Of a stretch of 7,560 nucleotides of DNA, positions 1-6,686 are shown one piece after another. Each line of letters begins with the position of its first letter. Position 1 is the stretch's first letter. A program made the translations under genes and the position numbers. Location: positions 1-7,560 of the forward strand of contig VGMB01000070.1 of NCBI GenBank assembly GCA_016866585.1, given 5' to 3'. The DNA comes from Chlamydiota bacterium (GTDB lineage Bacteria; Chlamydiota; Chlamydiia; Chlamydiales; Rhabdochlamydiaceae). The notes beneath the pieces are model-generated. The model did no database searches. It was not told where the DNA came from and saw nothing but the letters and a program-made list of their open reading frames with translations.

Positions 1-778
1 GAATATCAAATAGATCCTCCATTTTTTTCGATCGTGAAATTGTTGGAGGGTCAATTACTATGACATCGTATCTAGAGTTTTTTATAATTTCTTCATCCAA
101 AAATTTAATACAATCATCTCTGATGATTTTATTGTTTGTTAAGCTTAAGTTATTAAGAAAAAAGTTGTCTCGTCCCCAACTTGTATAGGTGTTGGACATA
201 TCTACACTTTTGGTAGATTTAGCACCCTGAAATGCAGCTTGGACACTGAATGAACAGGTATAAGCAAATAAATTTAAGAGTTTTTTTCCTTTGCATTCCT
301 TTGCAACCATTTGTCTTGTTTCTCTGTGATCTAAAAATAGACCTGTATCGAGGTAATCCACTAAATTGACTTTGAAATTCACTCCGTATTCTGATACTGT
401 GAAAAAATCTTTGCTGATGTTTGTTTTTTCATATTGCTCTGTTTTTTCTCTTTTTACTCTAGTTCTCCAGAATATCTTGCATGATTTTGCATCAAATAGA
501 CTTATGATTGTCTGATTTATTTCATCGATCAAATCGGAAGGGGGGACATCAGATTCGCGGCTTGATGTAAAGTAATGAACGCAGAATTTGTCAGCATAAT
601 AGTCGATCGCTAATGGATATTCTTTTATGTCTTTATCGTAAATTCTGAAGCAGTTTGTTTGAGTTCTTTTGGCCCACTTTTTTATATGTTTATAGTTTTT
701 ACGTATTCGATTTTTCAGAGCTGATTGTTTGTCTTCTGTATCAAATAAAGTAGGTAAATAAAATTCCTGAGCGTCCAT
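1..778 (-). CDS. rlmK: RlmK-type 23S rRNA (guanine-N7) methyltransferase, stand-alone, 3' end outside window
   Basis: Translated from the minus strand, this is 259 residues of a class I SAM-dependent methyltransferase that stays open to the window edge. It resembles the C-terminal (RlmK) half of E. coli RlmKL, which makes m7G2069 in 23S rRNA. Visible landmarks are NRIRKNYKHIKKWA (res. 23-36), a VNLVDYLDTGLFLDHR block (137-152), the SAM-binding motif LLNLFAYTCSFSV (167-179), the acidic strand SVDMS (191-195), and the catalytic-loop motif DPPT (243-246) followed by KKMEDLFD. The THUMP/RlmL half of the fused enzyme is absent upstream, so the gene appears to be stand-alone. I chose ATG 776-778 because an AGAG Shine-Dalgarno lies 6 nt before it. 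The frame stays open upstream to about 877, so an earlier non-ATG start cannot be excluded. Its 5' end diverges from the gene at 961. RlmI-like specificity (m5C1962) is the main alternative; the YLDTGLFLDHR and KKMEDLFD blocks favour RlmK. Confidence 0.85.
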   Translation of the reverse strand, partial: MDAQEFYLPTLFDTEDKQSALKNRIRKNYKHIKKWAKRTQTNCFRIYDKDIKEYPLAIDYYADKFCVHYFTSSRESDVPPSDLIDEINQTIISLFDAKSCKIFWRTRVKREKTEQYEKTNISKDFFTVSEYGVNFKVNLVDYLDTGLFLDHRETRQMVAKECKGKKLLNLFAYTCSFSVQAAFQGAKSTKSVDMSNTYTSWGRDNFFLNNLSLTNNKIIRDDCIKFLDEEIIKNSRYDVIVIDPPTISRSKKMEDLFDI

Positions 779-960
779 TACAAACTCTTTTGCCAATTTA
801 AGAAAACGATGATAACGAAAATCTAATAAATTTAACAATTCTGATTTGATATATAAGTGTTTTTTAAAAAAAATACTTTAAATTTTGTGTTTGTATTTTT
901 TCTTTAATTTAAAATTTGAAGGTTATATAACATTTTAAAATTTGATTTTTCGGAGGTTAT

Positions 961-1680
961 ATGAAACGTTTACTATTTTTGTTATCGATGTTTTGCATCT
1001 ATTCTGTTCATGCAAGTAAATCAATTGAGGAAATTTATGAGAATATTCCCCAGGCAGCCATTGAGTATGGACAAGATGAAGATGATCCATTATTTATGTA
1101 TCAATATCTGCAAAATGAGCTAGTTGATGTTGATGTCGAATGTTTGAAAAATGATCCAGAAATCCTTTATATAAAAGTATTAGCAGGTTTTGAGTCGTCA
1201 ATTTATATACAAGATATACAAGATTTTAAAGATCATATAATGAGCTTAAAAAAAGATCTTCGCTTTATTATGGATTACGCTCCTTATAACTCTAGATTGT
1301 TTGCAGCAGCTCAGCTTAGAATGGAATTAATTAATAAATTTCAAAATATTTCAATTTTGTCAGATATTGAATTATTAAAAGCTTATCAGGAATTTACAGA
1401 ATTTAATTTAAGGAAATTTATTGGCGATATTGATTTTTCAGGTAAAGAACTTCGTGAACAGGTTTTAGAAAAAATTAAATCTTCAGAAGAGATGAAGCAT
1501 GCTTTTTTAGATTTTATCATTCTGTGCGATGAAGACATTTCTATTGTACAAAACAGATGTACAATAAAAAACTTTGAAATTCTTGACCTTGAGTATGATG
1601 AAGATATGGGGTGGGGTATCTCTTTTCATCTAGAGCTTAATCAGCCAGGTGTTTTTTATGAAATCATAGGTCTAATATAA
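961..1680 (+). CDS. Exported protein of unknown function
   Basis: The 239-residue product begins with a typical Sec signal peptide: K2 and R3, a hydrophobic core LLFLLSMFCIYSV, and a likely signal peptidase I site VHA|SK after residue 19. There is no convincing lipobox. The mature part is acidic and looks mostly helical (for example DIQDFKDHIMSLKKDLRFI and ELREQVLEKIKSSEEMKHAF), ending in a more beta-like segment with DMGWGISFHLEL near the C-terminus. I do not recognise a family. The start is well supported by GGAGG at 952-956, 4 nt before the ATG. The gene diverges from the RlmK-type gene and is followed by a hairpin at 1685-1728, so it is probably a single-gene transcript. Periplasmic location or secretion to a host is inferred only from the signal peptide. 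Confidence 0.8.
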   Translation: MKRLLFLLSMFCIYSVHASKSIEEIYENIPQAAIEYGQDEDDPLFMYQYLQNELVDVDVECLKNDPEILYIKVLAGFESSIYIQDIQDFKDHIMSLKKDLRFIMDYAPYNSRLFAAAQLRMELINKFQNISILSDIELLKAYQEFTEFNLRKFIGDIDFSGKELREQVLEKIKSSEEMKHAFLDFIILCDEDISIVQNRCTIKNFEILDLEYDEDMGWGISFHLELNQPGVFYEIIGLI

Positions 1681-1684
1681 TTAG

Positions 1685-1728
1685 TTTTTTCAGATCGAGC
1701 TGTATTTTGGTTCGATCTGAAAAAAAAA
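1685..1728 (+). terminator. Hairpin, possible terminator after the exported-protein gene
   Basis: CAGATCGA (1691-1698) pairs perfectly with TCGATCTG (1712-1719). T1685-1690 and the A-run from 1720 can extend the stem to about 14 bp, and the loop is about 13 nt. On the plus strand the hairpin is followed by CTTTTATT rather than a clean U-tract, so intrinsic termination is plausible but not certain. It separates the gene ending at 1680 from crcB. Confidence 0.5.
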
Positions 1729-1783
1729 CTTTTATTCATTCACTCAAATCGTTACTTTAATTTTCTTCTACAACGAGTAAACG

Positions 1784-2167
1784 ATGAGTTTTTTTTCTCT
1801 TTTATACATATCTATTGGAGCTTCTTTGGGAGCTATACTACGTTATTTTCTAGGACTATTTTTAAATGGAATTTTTCCAAGTATTCCACTTGGGACTTTA
1901 GCATCTAATATACTTGGTGGTTTTTTAATGGGTGTGTTTTTAGGCATAGCTAAAATGTATCCTCTTATTCCGGAAGCTTTCAGACTTGCTGTCGCCACTG
2001 GTTTCTTGGGAGGATTAACTACTTTTTCTACTTTTTCGGCTGAGCTATTTACTTTACTGTCTTTTCAACAATATTTTTTTAGTATTTCGATCATCGTAGC
2101 CCATGTACTTGGCAGTGTGATTGCTACATTTTTGGGTGTTTTTTCTGTTAAATATTTCTTAGTTTAA
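1784..2167 (+). CDS. crcB: Fluoride ion channel CrcB/Fluc
   Basis: The 127-residue product has the usual length of the CrcB/Fluc family: small four-helix inner-membrane proteins that form antiparallel dimers and let toxic fluoride out of the cytoplasm. Family signatures are present in order: GASLGAILRY (res. 12-21), PLGTLASNILGG (35-46) with the conserved pore Asn at 42, and GFLGGLTTFSTFSAE (73-87), which carries the TTFSTF phenylalanine motif. Four hydrophobic segments are evident, at about 3-28, 36-57, 68-92 and 98-124. As a single copy it should form a dual-topology homodimer. The Shine-Dalgarno is weak (GAG, 6 nt before the ATG). The next gene, a DUF190 protein, starts 9 nt after the stop, so the two are almost certainly co-transcribed. 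No fluoride riboswitch is recognisable in the 103 nt upstream. Confidence 0.95.
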   Translation: MSFFSLLYISIGASLGAILRYFLGLFLNGIFPSIPLGTLASNILGGFLMGVFLGIAKMYPLIPEAFRLAVATGFLGGLTTFSTFSAELFTLLSFQQYFFSISIIVAHVLGSVIATFLGVFSVKYFLV

Positions 2168-2176
2168 GAGGTGATA

Positions 2177-2491
2177 ATGAAGACTGTCTGTTTGCGGTTC
2201 TATACGGAAGAAAATAAATTGCATGAAGGATATTTAGTTTATGAATACCTACTAGAAAAAGCTAAAGAATTTGGACTCAGTGGGGCAAGCGTATTCAAGG
2301 GAATAGCAGGCTATGGAAGACATGGGAAAATACACAAAGAAAGCTTTTTTGAGTTGGGATCAGACATGCCTGTTGAGGTTGTCATTATTACAAGTAACGA
2401 TCTAGCTATAGAATTTATTCGATTTTTAAAAGAGAAAAAATTAAACATATTATTTACTCAAAATGAAGTCAGCATAGCGGTTATAGATTAA
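2177..2491 (+). CDS. DUF190 PII-like protein, partner of CrcB
   Basis: The 104-residue product matches the DUF190 family, small PII-like proteins often encoded beside crcB. The signature GASVFKGIAGYGRHG lies at res. 36-50, and the DMPVEVVII strand that follows (63-71) is also typical. The fold resembles nitrogen-regulatory PII and CutA trimers, so a role in sensing or modulating fluoride export is inferred but not proven. I prefer ATG 2177 over the in-frame GTG at 2171. The sequence AAGAGGTG at 2166-2173 is an excellent Shine-Dalgarno for the ATG (5-nt spacing from AGAGG), and the GTG is part of it. It follows crcB by 9 nt, and the GT9-like gene begins about 30 nt downstream, consistent with a three-gene operon. 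Confidence 0.9.
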   Translation: MKTVCLRFYTEENKLHEGYLVYEYLLEKAKEFGLSGASVFKGIAGYGRHGKIHKESFFELGSDMPVEVVIITSNDLAIEFIRFLKEKKLNILFTQNEVSIAVID

Positions 2492-2522
2492 TAGTGGCGT
2501 TTGAAATAAGATGGAGTTGTGC

Positions 2523-3350
2523 GTGATTAAGTTGGATTTTAATGACTTGTGTATTGGAGATCTTGTTGCCACAACAGGATTGCCAGAGAATATTTACCAT
2601 GCTACTGGAAAAAAGTGTGTTATTTTTGATGATAGGGTTTGGCCATTCGTCCATAATCCTTATGTTATATATCAAAAAGAACTAGAGATTTCAGGTATTC
2701 CCAACATCACAGTTTTACATTCAGATGTGCAATTCGTATTCAAGTCGAAATTTATTCAAGTCCATTCTTCTCAAACAGCACAATCACAAACAGAGCTAAT
2801 ATGTTTTTTTTATGGCATACATGATGTTATTTTGCATCACCCAAGGTTATATATATACGAAGATGAAAGAATCGAAACCAACAAAATTGTTGTGCACACA
2901 ACAGGTAGTGATAGGTTTGCTAAAGGAGAAGCTGTTGTAAGAAAGTATCATGGAGAAGATTCTATTAGAGTGATGTCAGACAATGCCATTGAAGCAATAC
3001 TTTTAAATTATAAAGATTATAAAATTGTTCAAATAGGAGGCCTGCATGATAAACCTCTTGGAGGGCATTCTATAGATTTAAGAGGAAAGCTTTCTTTATG
3101 GCAAACAGCAAAAGAGATCGCAAGCTCGTCAAAGTTTATTGGTGTTAACTCGGGACCTATGCACATTGCCAACTGTTATCCAAAGGTAGAAAAAAGAATC
3201 ATGCTTCAAGAGTTTTCTCAAGAATCCTTGATGAGATTTCAGCCTGGCGATATGAGAAATTTTCTTTTTCAATGGTTAGACCCAGCTCATTTATATTTTA
3301 ATAAATATGAAAGAGACATTAGTTTTACGAAGTCTTATAATAAAATTTAA
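2523..3350 (+). CDS. GT9-like (heptosyltransferase-like) glycosyltransferase
   Basis: The 275-residue product resembles glycosyltransferase family 9, which includes the ADP-heptose:LPS heptosyltransferases (GT-B fold, cytoplasmic face). The N-terminus carries the family's IGDLVATTGLPENI motif. The C-terminal half shows IVVHTTGSDR (res. 122-131), VQIGGLHD (169-176), DLRGKLSL (185-192) and FIGVNSGPMHIA (205-216), the usual nucleotide-sugar-binding run. At about 275 residues it is shorter than typical heptosyltransferases (about 320-350), mainly between the two domains. I chose GTG 2523 because GGAG at 2513-2516 sits 6 nt upstream. The in-frame ATG 2511 (four residues longer) has no good Shine-Dalgarno and overlaps that site. 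The substrate cannot be read from sequence; a role in LPS or another surface glycan is inferred. It is probably transcribed with crcB-DUF190, although no functional link is obvious. Confidence 0.75.
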   Translation: MIKLDFNDLCIGDLVATTGLPENIYHATGKKCVIFDDRVWPFVHNPYVIYQKELEISGIPNITVLHSDVQFVFKSKFIQVHSSQTAQSQTELICFFYGIHDVILHHPRLYIYEDERIETNKIVVHTTGSDRFAKGEAVVRKYHGEDSIRVMSDNAIEAILLNYKDYKIVQIGGLHDKPLGGHSIDLRGKLSLWQTAKEIASSSKFIGVNSGPMHIANCYPKVEKRIMLQEFSQESLMRFQPGDMRNFLFQWLDPAHLYFNKYERDISFTKSYNKI

Positions 3351-3371
3351 TTTTCTCAAAAGTCTATTTCT

Positions 3372-4262
3372 TTAATGGCCGTCGCCTTTGATTTTTGTAT
3401 TTGCCCATGGAGATAGTTCTTTTGTGATTGTATTTTCAGAATCAATAGAAAAACAGTAGTTTACATGAGAGCCGGGATATGCTTTATGATTTGCTTCGTA
3501 TGCGCAAAATCCTGTAAGTAGAGTCCTTCTAGGTTTATCAGAAAGATTTGGACCACTGCCATGTAAAATGTAAGGATGAAGAAAAAGCATATCTCCAGGT
3601 TCAGCTTTTACCCACATTATGTTTTCTTGCGATTGCTCACCAAAGCTGCCAGTATCAATCCATAAACCTCCATTTTTTTCACTCATAGAATCTACAGGAA
3701 TTATACAAATTGCCCAGCTACCATTTCCTAAGATATCGGTCCAATTTGGATCAAATGATTTTCTGAATTCAACATCTCTATGAGGTCTAAACGATATCCC
3801 ATCAAAGGGGAGTTTCGGATGTATCTGGCATATTAAGTGCTCGATCTTATTCGTACCTAAAAGTTCAAAAAAGGTATGAACCATTTTATGAGATTGCAAA
3901 GTTTCTAAAAGTGAAGGTTGAAGACCACCGCATCCGTTAATTCTTGCAATAGAGATGTTTTCATCACTGGCTCTATATACGATTCTGGATCCTTGGATTT
4001 CTATATATGATTCTTCGTTTTTCTTTAAGTTACCAGACAGCATGAAAAGAGATTCCATTGAGTTTTCTATTGCTTGCTGAGTTGCTATGGTTATTTCATC
4101 TACTTGCTTCTTGTCTAAACAGCCCTTTTTTATTAGATATCCTTGTTTATGAAAAAGTAAAATTTCATCCTTTGTTAGATAGCCATTTTCTAGACAAAAT
4201 AAATCAATTGAAAACAGCGTGAAAAATAGCAGAAGTAGAATTCGATTGCACAATCTAGACAT
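3372..4262 (-). CDS. Putatively exported PhyH-family Fe(II)/2-oxoglutarate dioxygenase
   Basis: The 296-residue product belongs to the phytanoyl-CoA dioxygenase (PhyH) family, non-haem iron enzymes that hydroxylate small molecules or lipids using 2-oxoglutarate and O2. The iron-binding HxD is H161-x-D163 in PHRDVEF. The third ligand is probably H234 in HPYILHGSGPN, and the PRR that follows (R245/R246) would bind 2-oxoglutarate. A WAICIIPVDSMSEKNGGLW segment (183-201) is also typical. Unusually, the N-terminus (MSRLCNRILLLLFFTLFS) looks like a signal peptide or membrane anchor, with the catalytic domain starting near residue 25. ATG 4262 is preferred over the in-frame GTG 4268 because AAGAGGTG overlaps that GTG and lies 5 nt before the ATG. 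The gene converges on the GT9-like gene with only 21 nt between stops. The substrate is unknown. Confidence 0.88.
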   Translation of the reverse strand: MSRLCNRILLLLFFTLFSIDLFCLENGYLTKDEILLFHKQGYLIKKGCLDKKQVDEITIATQQAIENSMESLFMLSGNLKKNEESYIEIQGSRIVYRASDENISIARINGCGGLQPSLLETLQSHKMVHTFFELLGTNKIEHLICQIHPKLPFDGISFRPHRDVEFRKSFDPNWTDILGNGSWAICIIPVDSMSEKNGGLWIDTGSFGEQSQENIMWVKAEPGDMLFLHPYILHGSGPNLSDKPRRTLLTGFCAYEANHKAYPGSHVNYCFSIDSENTITKELSPWANTKIKGDGH

Positions 4263-4292
4263 TTTCACCTCTTATTAAATAGAATTACATCC

Positions 4293-4310
4293 TTGCTTTC
4301 TCATAAGCAA
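4293..4310. repeat. Small inverted repeat between divergent promoters
   Basis: TTGCTT (4293-4298) and AAGCAA (4305-4310) form a perfect 6-bp inverted repeat with a 6-nt spacer. It lies in the 98-nt gap between the divergent PhyH and EamA genes. It could be an operator, or TTGCTT read on the minus strand could serve as a -35 element for the PhyH gene. This is weak evidence; short repeats like this also occur by chance in AT-rich DNA. Confidence 0.2.
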
Positions 4311-4360
4311 TTACTATATATCGAAGTTGTAAAATGTGTTAGGGGTTTTTTAAATAATCT

Positions 4361-5269
4361 ATGAAACTTAACTTAAAAATATCTTATCGGCAAGTATCAA
4401 AACCTGTACTGTTTCTCGTCCTAGGTGCTATATCTACAGCTATAGGTCCTTTTTTTGTTGAGTTTTCTTCTGTGGATGCTGTGGGTAACACGTTTTATAG
4501 ACTTCTTATCGGCGCGATATTTTTTTTGGCTTACTCTTTGTTTAAAAATCAGCTTTTTTTTTCTACAAAATCATTTAGTATGTGTCTGTTTGCAGCGCTC
4601 GCTTTAGTTTTAGATTTGGCGGCTTGGAATCAAGGAATACTTTCTATAGGACCGGGTCTTTCCACAGTTCTTGGAAATTTAGAGGTTGTTTTCCTTTGCC
4701 TAATAGGGTGGTTTCTATTTCGAGAAAAACATTCAAGCCTGCTTTTTAAAATGATATGTGTGATTGCAGTAGGTGTTGGAATGCTTATCTTCCCTTACTT
4801 TTTTTCTGTTTCTTCCAAAGCTACTTGGGGTATATGCTTAGCTATAGGATCATCTTTTTTTTACAGTATCTACCTTACGATTTTAAAAGATATAAGCATA
4901 AAGAATCCTAAACTAAATGCGATCTGTATGCTTAACTGGATATGTCTACTGGGGGCATTTATATTAGGTGTATTTATTTATCTAAACCCACACTTGAGCT
5001 TCAGTATTCCTACAACTAATAGCTTTTACTTTATTCTTATTAACGCAGTTTTAAGCCAAATCATCGGTTGGTGGCTCATTACTGCCGGTATAAAATATGT
5101 GAAGCTGTCTATATCAGGGGTTATTTTACTGTTACAACCAGCGCTTACGTTCATGCTAGATGCTATTTTATTTGGAAAAAATACTCAGCCTATCCAGATA
5201 GTAGGATGCCTAGTACTTCTAGCTGCCGTTGCTGCTACAATACGTTTTGAGAAAAAAACAGAGACTTAG
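4361..5269 (+). CDS. EamA/DMT-family inner-membrane transporter
   Basis: The 302-residue, strongly hydrophobic product has the architecture of the drug/metabolite transporter superfamily: two tandem EamA repeats (about residues 15-140 and 150-295) with roughly ten transmembrane helices. Family-like features include NTFYRLLIGAIFF near the end of helix 2, the GNLEVVFLCLIGWFLFREKHS stretch with its typical R-E-K turn (about 107-125), and a second-repeat helix containing LLQPALTFMLDAILFGK (about 258-274). Members export or import amino acids, nucleotides or other metabolites, and the substrate cannot be assigned here. The start is the only good ATG. The nearest purine run (AGGGG at 4341-4345) is about 15 nt away, so translation initiation may be weak. 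It diverges from the PhyH gene and is followed 79 nt later by the YqeY gene. No strong terminator was seen between them. Confidence 0.9.
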   Translation: MKLNLKISYRQVSKPVLFLVLGAISTAIGPFFVEFSSVDAVGNTFYRLLIGAIFFLAYSLFKNQLFFSTKSFSMCLFAALALVLDLAAWNQGILSIGPGLSTVLGNLEVVFLCLIGWFLFREKHSSLLFKMICVIAVGVGMLIFPYFFSVSSKATWGICLAIGSSFFYSIYLTILKDISIKNPKLNAICMLNWICLLGAFILGVFIYLNPHLSFSIPTTNSFYFILINAVLSQIIGWWLITAGIKYVKLSISGVILLLQPALTFMLDAILFGKNTQPIQIVGCLVLLAAVAATIRFEKKTET

Positions 5270-5301
5270 TTTCTTATCTACTTTTTCCATGGAAAAAAAC
5301 T

Positions 5302-5330
5302 TTGAGGCAGTTTACCTTTTTTGCTAAATA
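5302..5330 (+). promoter_or_regulatory. Weak candidate promoter for the YqeY gene
   Basis: TTGAGG (5302-5307) and TAAATA (5325-5330) are separated by 17 nt and lie 18 nt before the YqeY start codon. The -35 matches the sigma70 consensus at four of six positions, but the -10 match is poor. The assignment rests mainly on position and spacing. Confidence 0.25.
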
Positions 5331-5348
5331 TCTATCAGGGAAAATGTC

Positions 5349-5786
5349 ATGACTATTATTGAAAAAATTAATGATGGAATTAAGGATTCCATGAGGAATA
5401 AAGACCAAATTAGACTTGGTGTAATGAGAATGTTGAAATCTAAGATTTTAGCGGTAGATGCTAGAGCTTCTTTGCCAGATGCTGAGGTTATTAAGTTATT
5501 TAAAACTTATTACGGAAGTCTTGTTGAGGCATATGAACAAGCCGAGCAGGCCGGAAGAGCAGATATATCAGAACCTCTTAAAAAAGAGATTGCTATAGTT
5601 CAGGAGTTTTTACCTTCAGTTCCATCCCAAGATGAGACTAGAGCCTTAGTTGAGCAAGCGATTGCTGAGTCAGGCGCTAAGACTAAAAAAGATCTTGGAT
5701 TAGTAATGAAGGCTATTATGAAGTTAAATTCAGCTGTTGATGGTAAAATGGCCAAAGACATAGCTTCTACTATATTGGTTGATTAA
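5349..5786 (+). CDS. yqeY: YqeY / GatB-domain-like protein
   Basis: The 145-residue product is a YqeY-family protein, a helical domain related to the C-terminal tail of the GatB subunit of Asp/Glu-tRNA amidotransferase. The family's length (about 145-150) is matched. Typical segments appear in order: RLGVMRMLKSKI (res. 22-33), EAYEQAEQAGR (60-70), KKEIAIVQEFLP (78-89), DLGLVMKAIMK (115-125) and DGKMAKDI (131-138). A role linked to tRNA handling is suggested by the homology, but the exact function of stand-alone YqeY is not settled. AGGG at 5337-5340 lies 8 nt before the ATG, supporting this start. The gene is preceded by a weak promoter candidate and followed by a hairpin, so it may be a single-gene transcript. 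Confidence 0.92.
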   Translation: MTIIEKINDGIKDSMRNKDQIRLGVMRMLKSKILAVDARASLPDAEVIKLFKTYYGSLVEAYEQAEQAGRADISEPLKKEIAIVQEFLPSVPSQDETRALVEQAIAESGAKTKKDLGLVMKAIMKLNSAVDGKMAKDIASTILVD

Positions 5787-5793
5787 TTTTTCT

Positions 5794-5817
5794 AGAGTCT
5801 GAGATTTTGTCAGACTC
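5794..5817 (+). terminator. Hairpin after the YqeY gene, possible terminator
   Basis: AGAGTCTGA (5794-5802) pairs perfectly with TCAGACTCT (5810-5817 plus adjacent base) around a 7-nt loop, beginning 8 nt after the YqeY stop. The downstream tract TCTAACATTTT is only partly U-rich, so termination may be incomplete and allow some read-through into the phnA-type gene. Confidence 0.6.
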
Positions 5818-5845
5818 TTCTAACATTTTAACGGGTGTGTATAGT

Positions 5846-6201
5846 ATGAAAGAGCTTCCAAATTGTGTTAATGTGGATGCGAGTTTACCTATGAAGATGG
5901 TAATCTTTTTGTTTGTCCTGAGTGTGGGCATGAGTGGACTGCTTCATCGCTGGATGAGAATGCAGAAGCTGTAAAGCCAGAAATAAGAGATGCTTATGGT
6001 AATCTTTTAAATGATGGCGATTCTGTTACTATTATCAAGGATCTTAAAGTTAAAGGTTCGTCTTCTTCTATTAAAATAGGTTTAAAAGTAAAAGACATAC
6101 GTATAGTAGATGAAGTGAACGGACATAATATAGAAGCGAAGGTTCCAGGTTTTGGCGTTATGATGCTAAAGTCTGAAATTGTCAAAAAATGCGCTGAATA
6201 A
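5846..6201 (+). pseudogene. phnA: PhnA/YjdM-type zinc-ribbon protein gene with a single-base frameshift
   Basis: The sequence encodes an almost complete PhnA/YjdM protein (about 118 residues if repaired), but in two frames. From ATG 5846 the frame reads MKELPNCV and then leaves the family, stopping at 5972-5974. From 5872 to the TAA at 6199-6201 another frame reads CGCEFTYEDG, then the zinc-ribbon motif CPECGHEW, then NLLNDGDSVTIIKDLKVKGS and LKSEIVKKCAE, closely like E. coli YjdM. The break is at about 5870-5871, where one base is missing in the codon between V8 and C10. A lost A in an AAA lysine codon (C-V-K-C in place of the family's CPKC) would explain it. The second frame has no usable start because TAA (5869-5871) directly precedes it. 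The remainder shows no further damage, so the lesion is recent or a sequencing error. Despite its name, the family has no established role in phosphonate breakdown. Confidence 0.85.
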
Positions 6202-6206
6202 AGCGT

Positions 6207-6686
6207 TTATGATATTGTTTTTTCCATTTTAAAATTGGTGAATTTTACACCGTTTTTTATTACTTGTTGCTTTTCGATTATGGCAAAACCATGTCTTTCA
6301 AAGAATGGTTTAGCTGTAATGCTTACTTCAGAAAATAGAAGTCGAATACTGTTCTTTTTTGCTCTTAGAAAGATCTCTTTCATAAGAGCAGACCCAATTC
6401 CTTTACCAATCCAGTCATGATGGCAATAAAAACAATCGATATGGCCATTAGGCTCTAACTCTGCAAAGCCAACAATTTTATCTTCAACAGTGGCAATAAT
6501 TGGATTCGTTATGCTGAATTTTTTAGCCAATTTTTCTGTTTTTAAAATCGACGCAGGTGCCCAAACATCTACCTGTTCTTCTGTGTAGTGTGCTGAATTG
6601 ATCTTATGCACTGTGTTATACAATATGCTTGCAAGAAGAATAGCATCTTCTGGTTGGTATTCTCTGATAGATATTATGAATTCCAT
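6207..6686 (-). CDS. YafP-like GNAT-family N-acetyltransferase
   Basis: The 159-residue product is a GNAT acetyltransferase, which moves acetyl from acetyl-CoA to an amine. It is closest to the YafP type: SIREYQPEDA at the N-terminus (res. 6-15), HYTEEQVDVWAP (33-44), the acetyl-CoA loop WIGKGIGSALM (92-102), and the C-terminal SITAKPFFERHGF (122-134) followed by FTNFKM (149-154). These match E. coli YafP in order and spacing. The protein is full length for the family. The acceptor substrate is unknown; stress or toxin resistance roles described for YafP-like proteins are only suggestive. The start ATG has a poor Shine-Dalgarno. The gene converges on the broken phnA gene with 5 nt between stops, and a long gene-free stretch lies upstream of it. 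Confidence 0.9.
   Translation of the reverse strand: MEFIISIREYQPEDAILLASILYNTVHKINSAHYTEEQVDVWAPASILKTEKLAKKFSITNPIIATVEDKIVGFAELEPNGHIDCFYCHHDWIGKGIGSALMKEIFLRAKKNSIRLLFSEVSITAKPFFERHGFAIIEKQQVIKNGVKFTNFKMEKTIS

Noticed and set aside
2481..2675. Minus-strand open frame over the start of the GT9-like gene
   Set aside because: It overlaps a well-supported plus-strand gene, has no family features and is a shadow frame.
5068..5250. Second plus-strand frame inside the EamA gene
   Set aside because: It lies wholly within a clear membrane transporter gene and has a cysteine- and tyrosine-rich, non-family sequence.
5282..5297. 16-bp perfect palindrome TTTTTCCATGGAAAAA
   Set aside because: It has no loop, so it cannot form a good RNA hairpin, and it has no U-tract; I did not call it a terminator.
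5864..5880. Programmed ribosomal frameshift in phnA
   Set aside because: There is no slippery heptamer or downstream stimulatory structure that I can recognise; a deletion or read error is simpler.
5846..5974. 42-codon frame from the phnA start codon as an independent small membrane peptide
   Set aside because: Its sequence after residue 8 is simply the out-of-frame reading of the PhnA zinc-ribbon coding region.
5994..6185. Minus-strand open frame across the phnA remnant
   Set aside because: It is antisense to the region whose plus-strand frame matches PhnA/YjdM closely.
6235..6420. Plus-strand open frame inside the YafP-like gene
   Set aside because: It is antisense to a full-length GNAT protein and lacks its own ribosome-binding site or family match.
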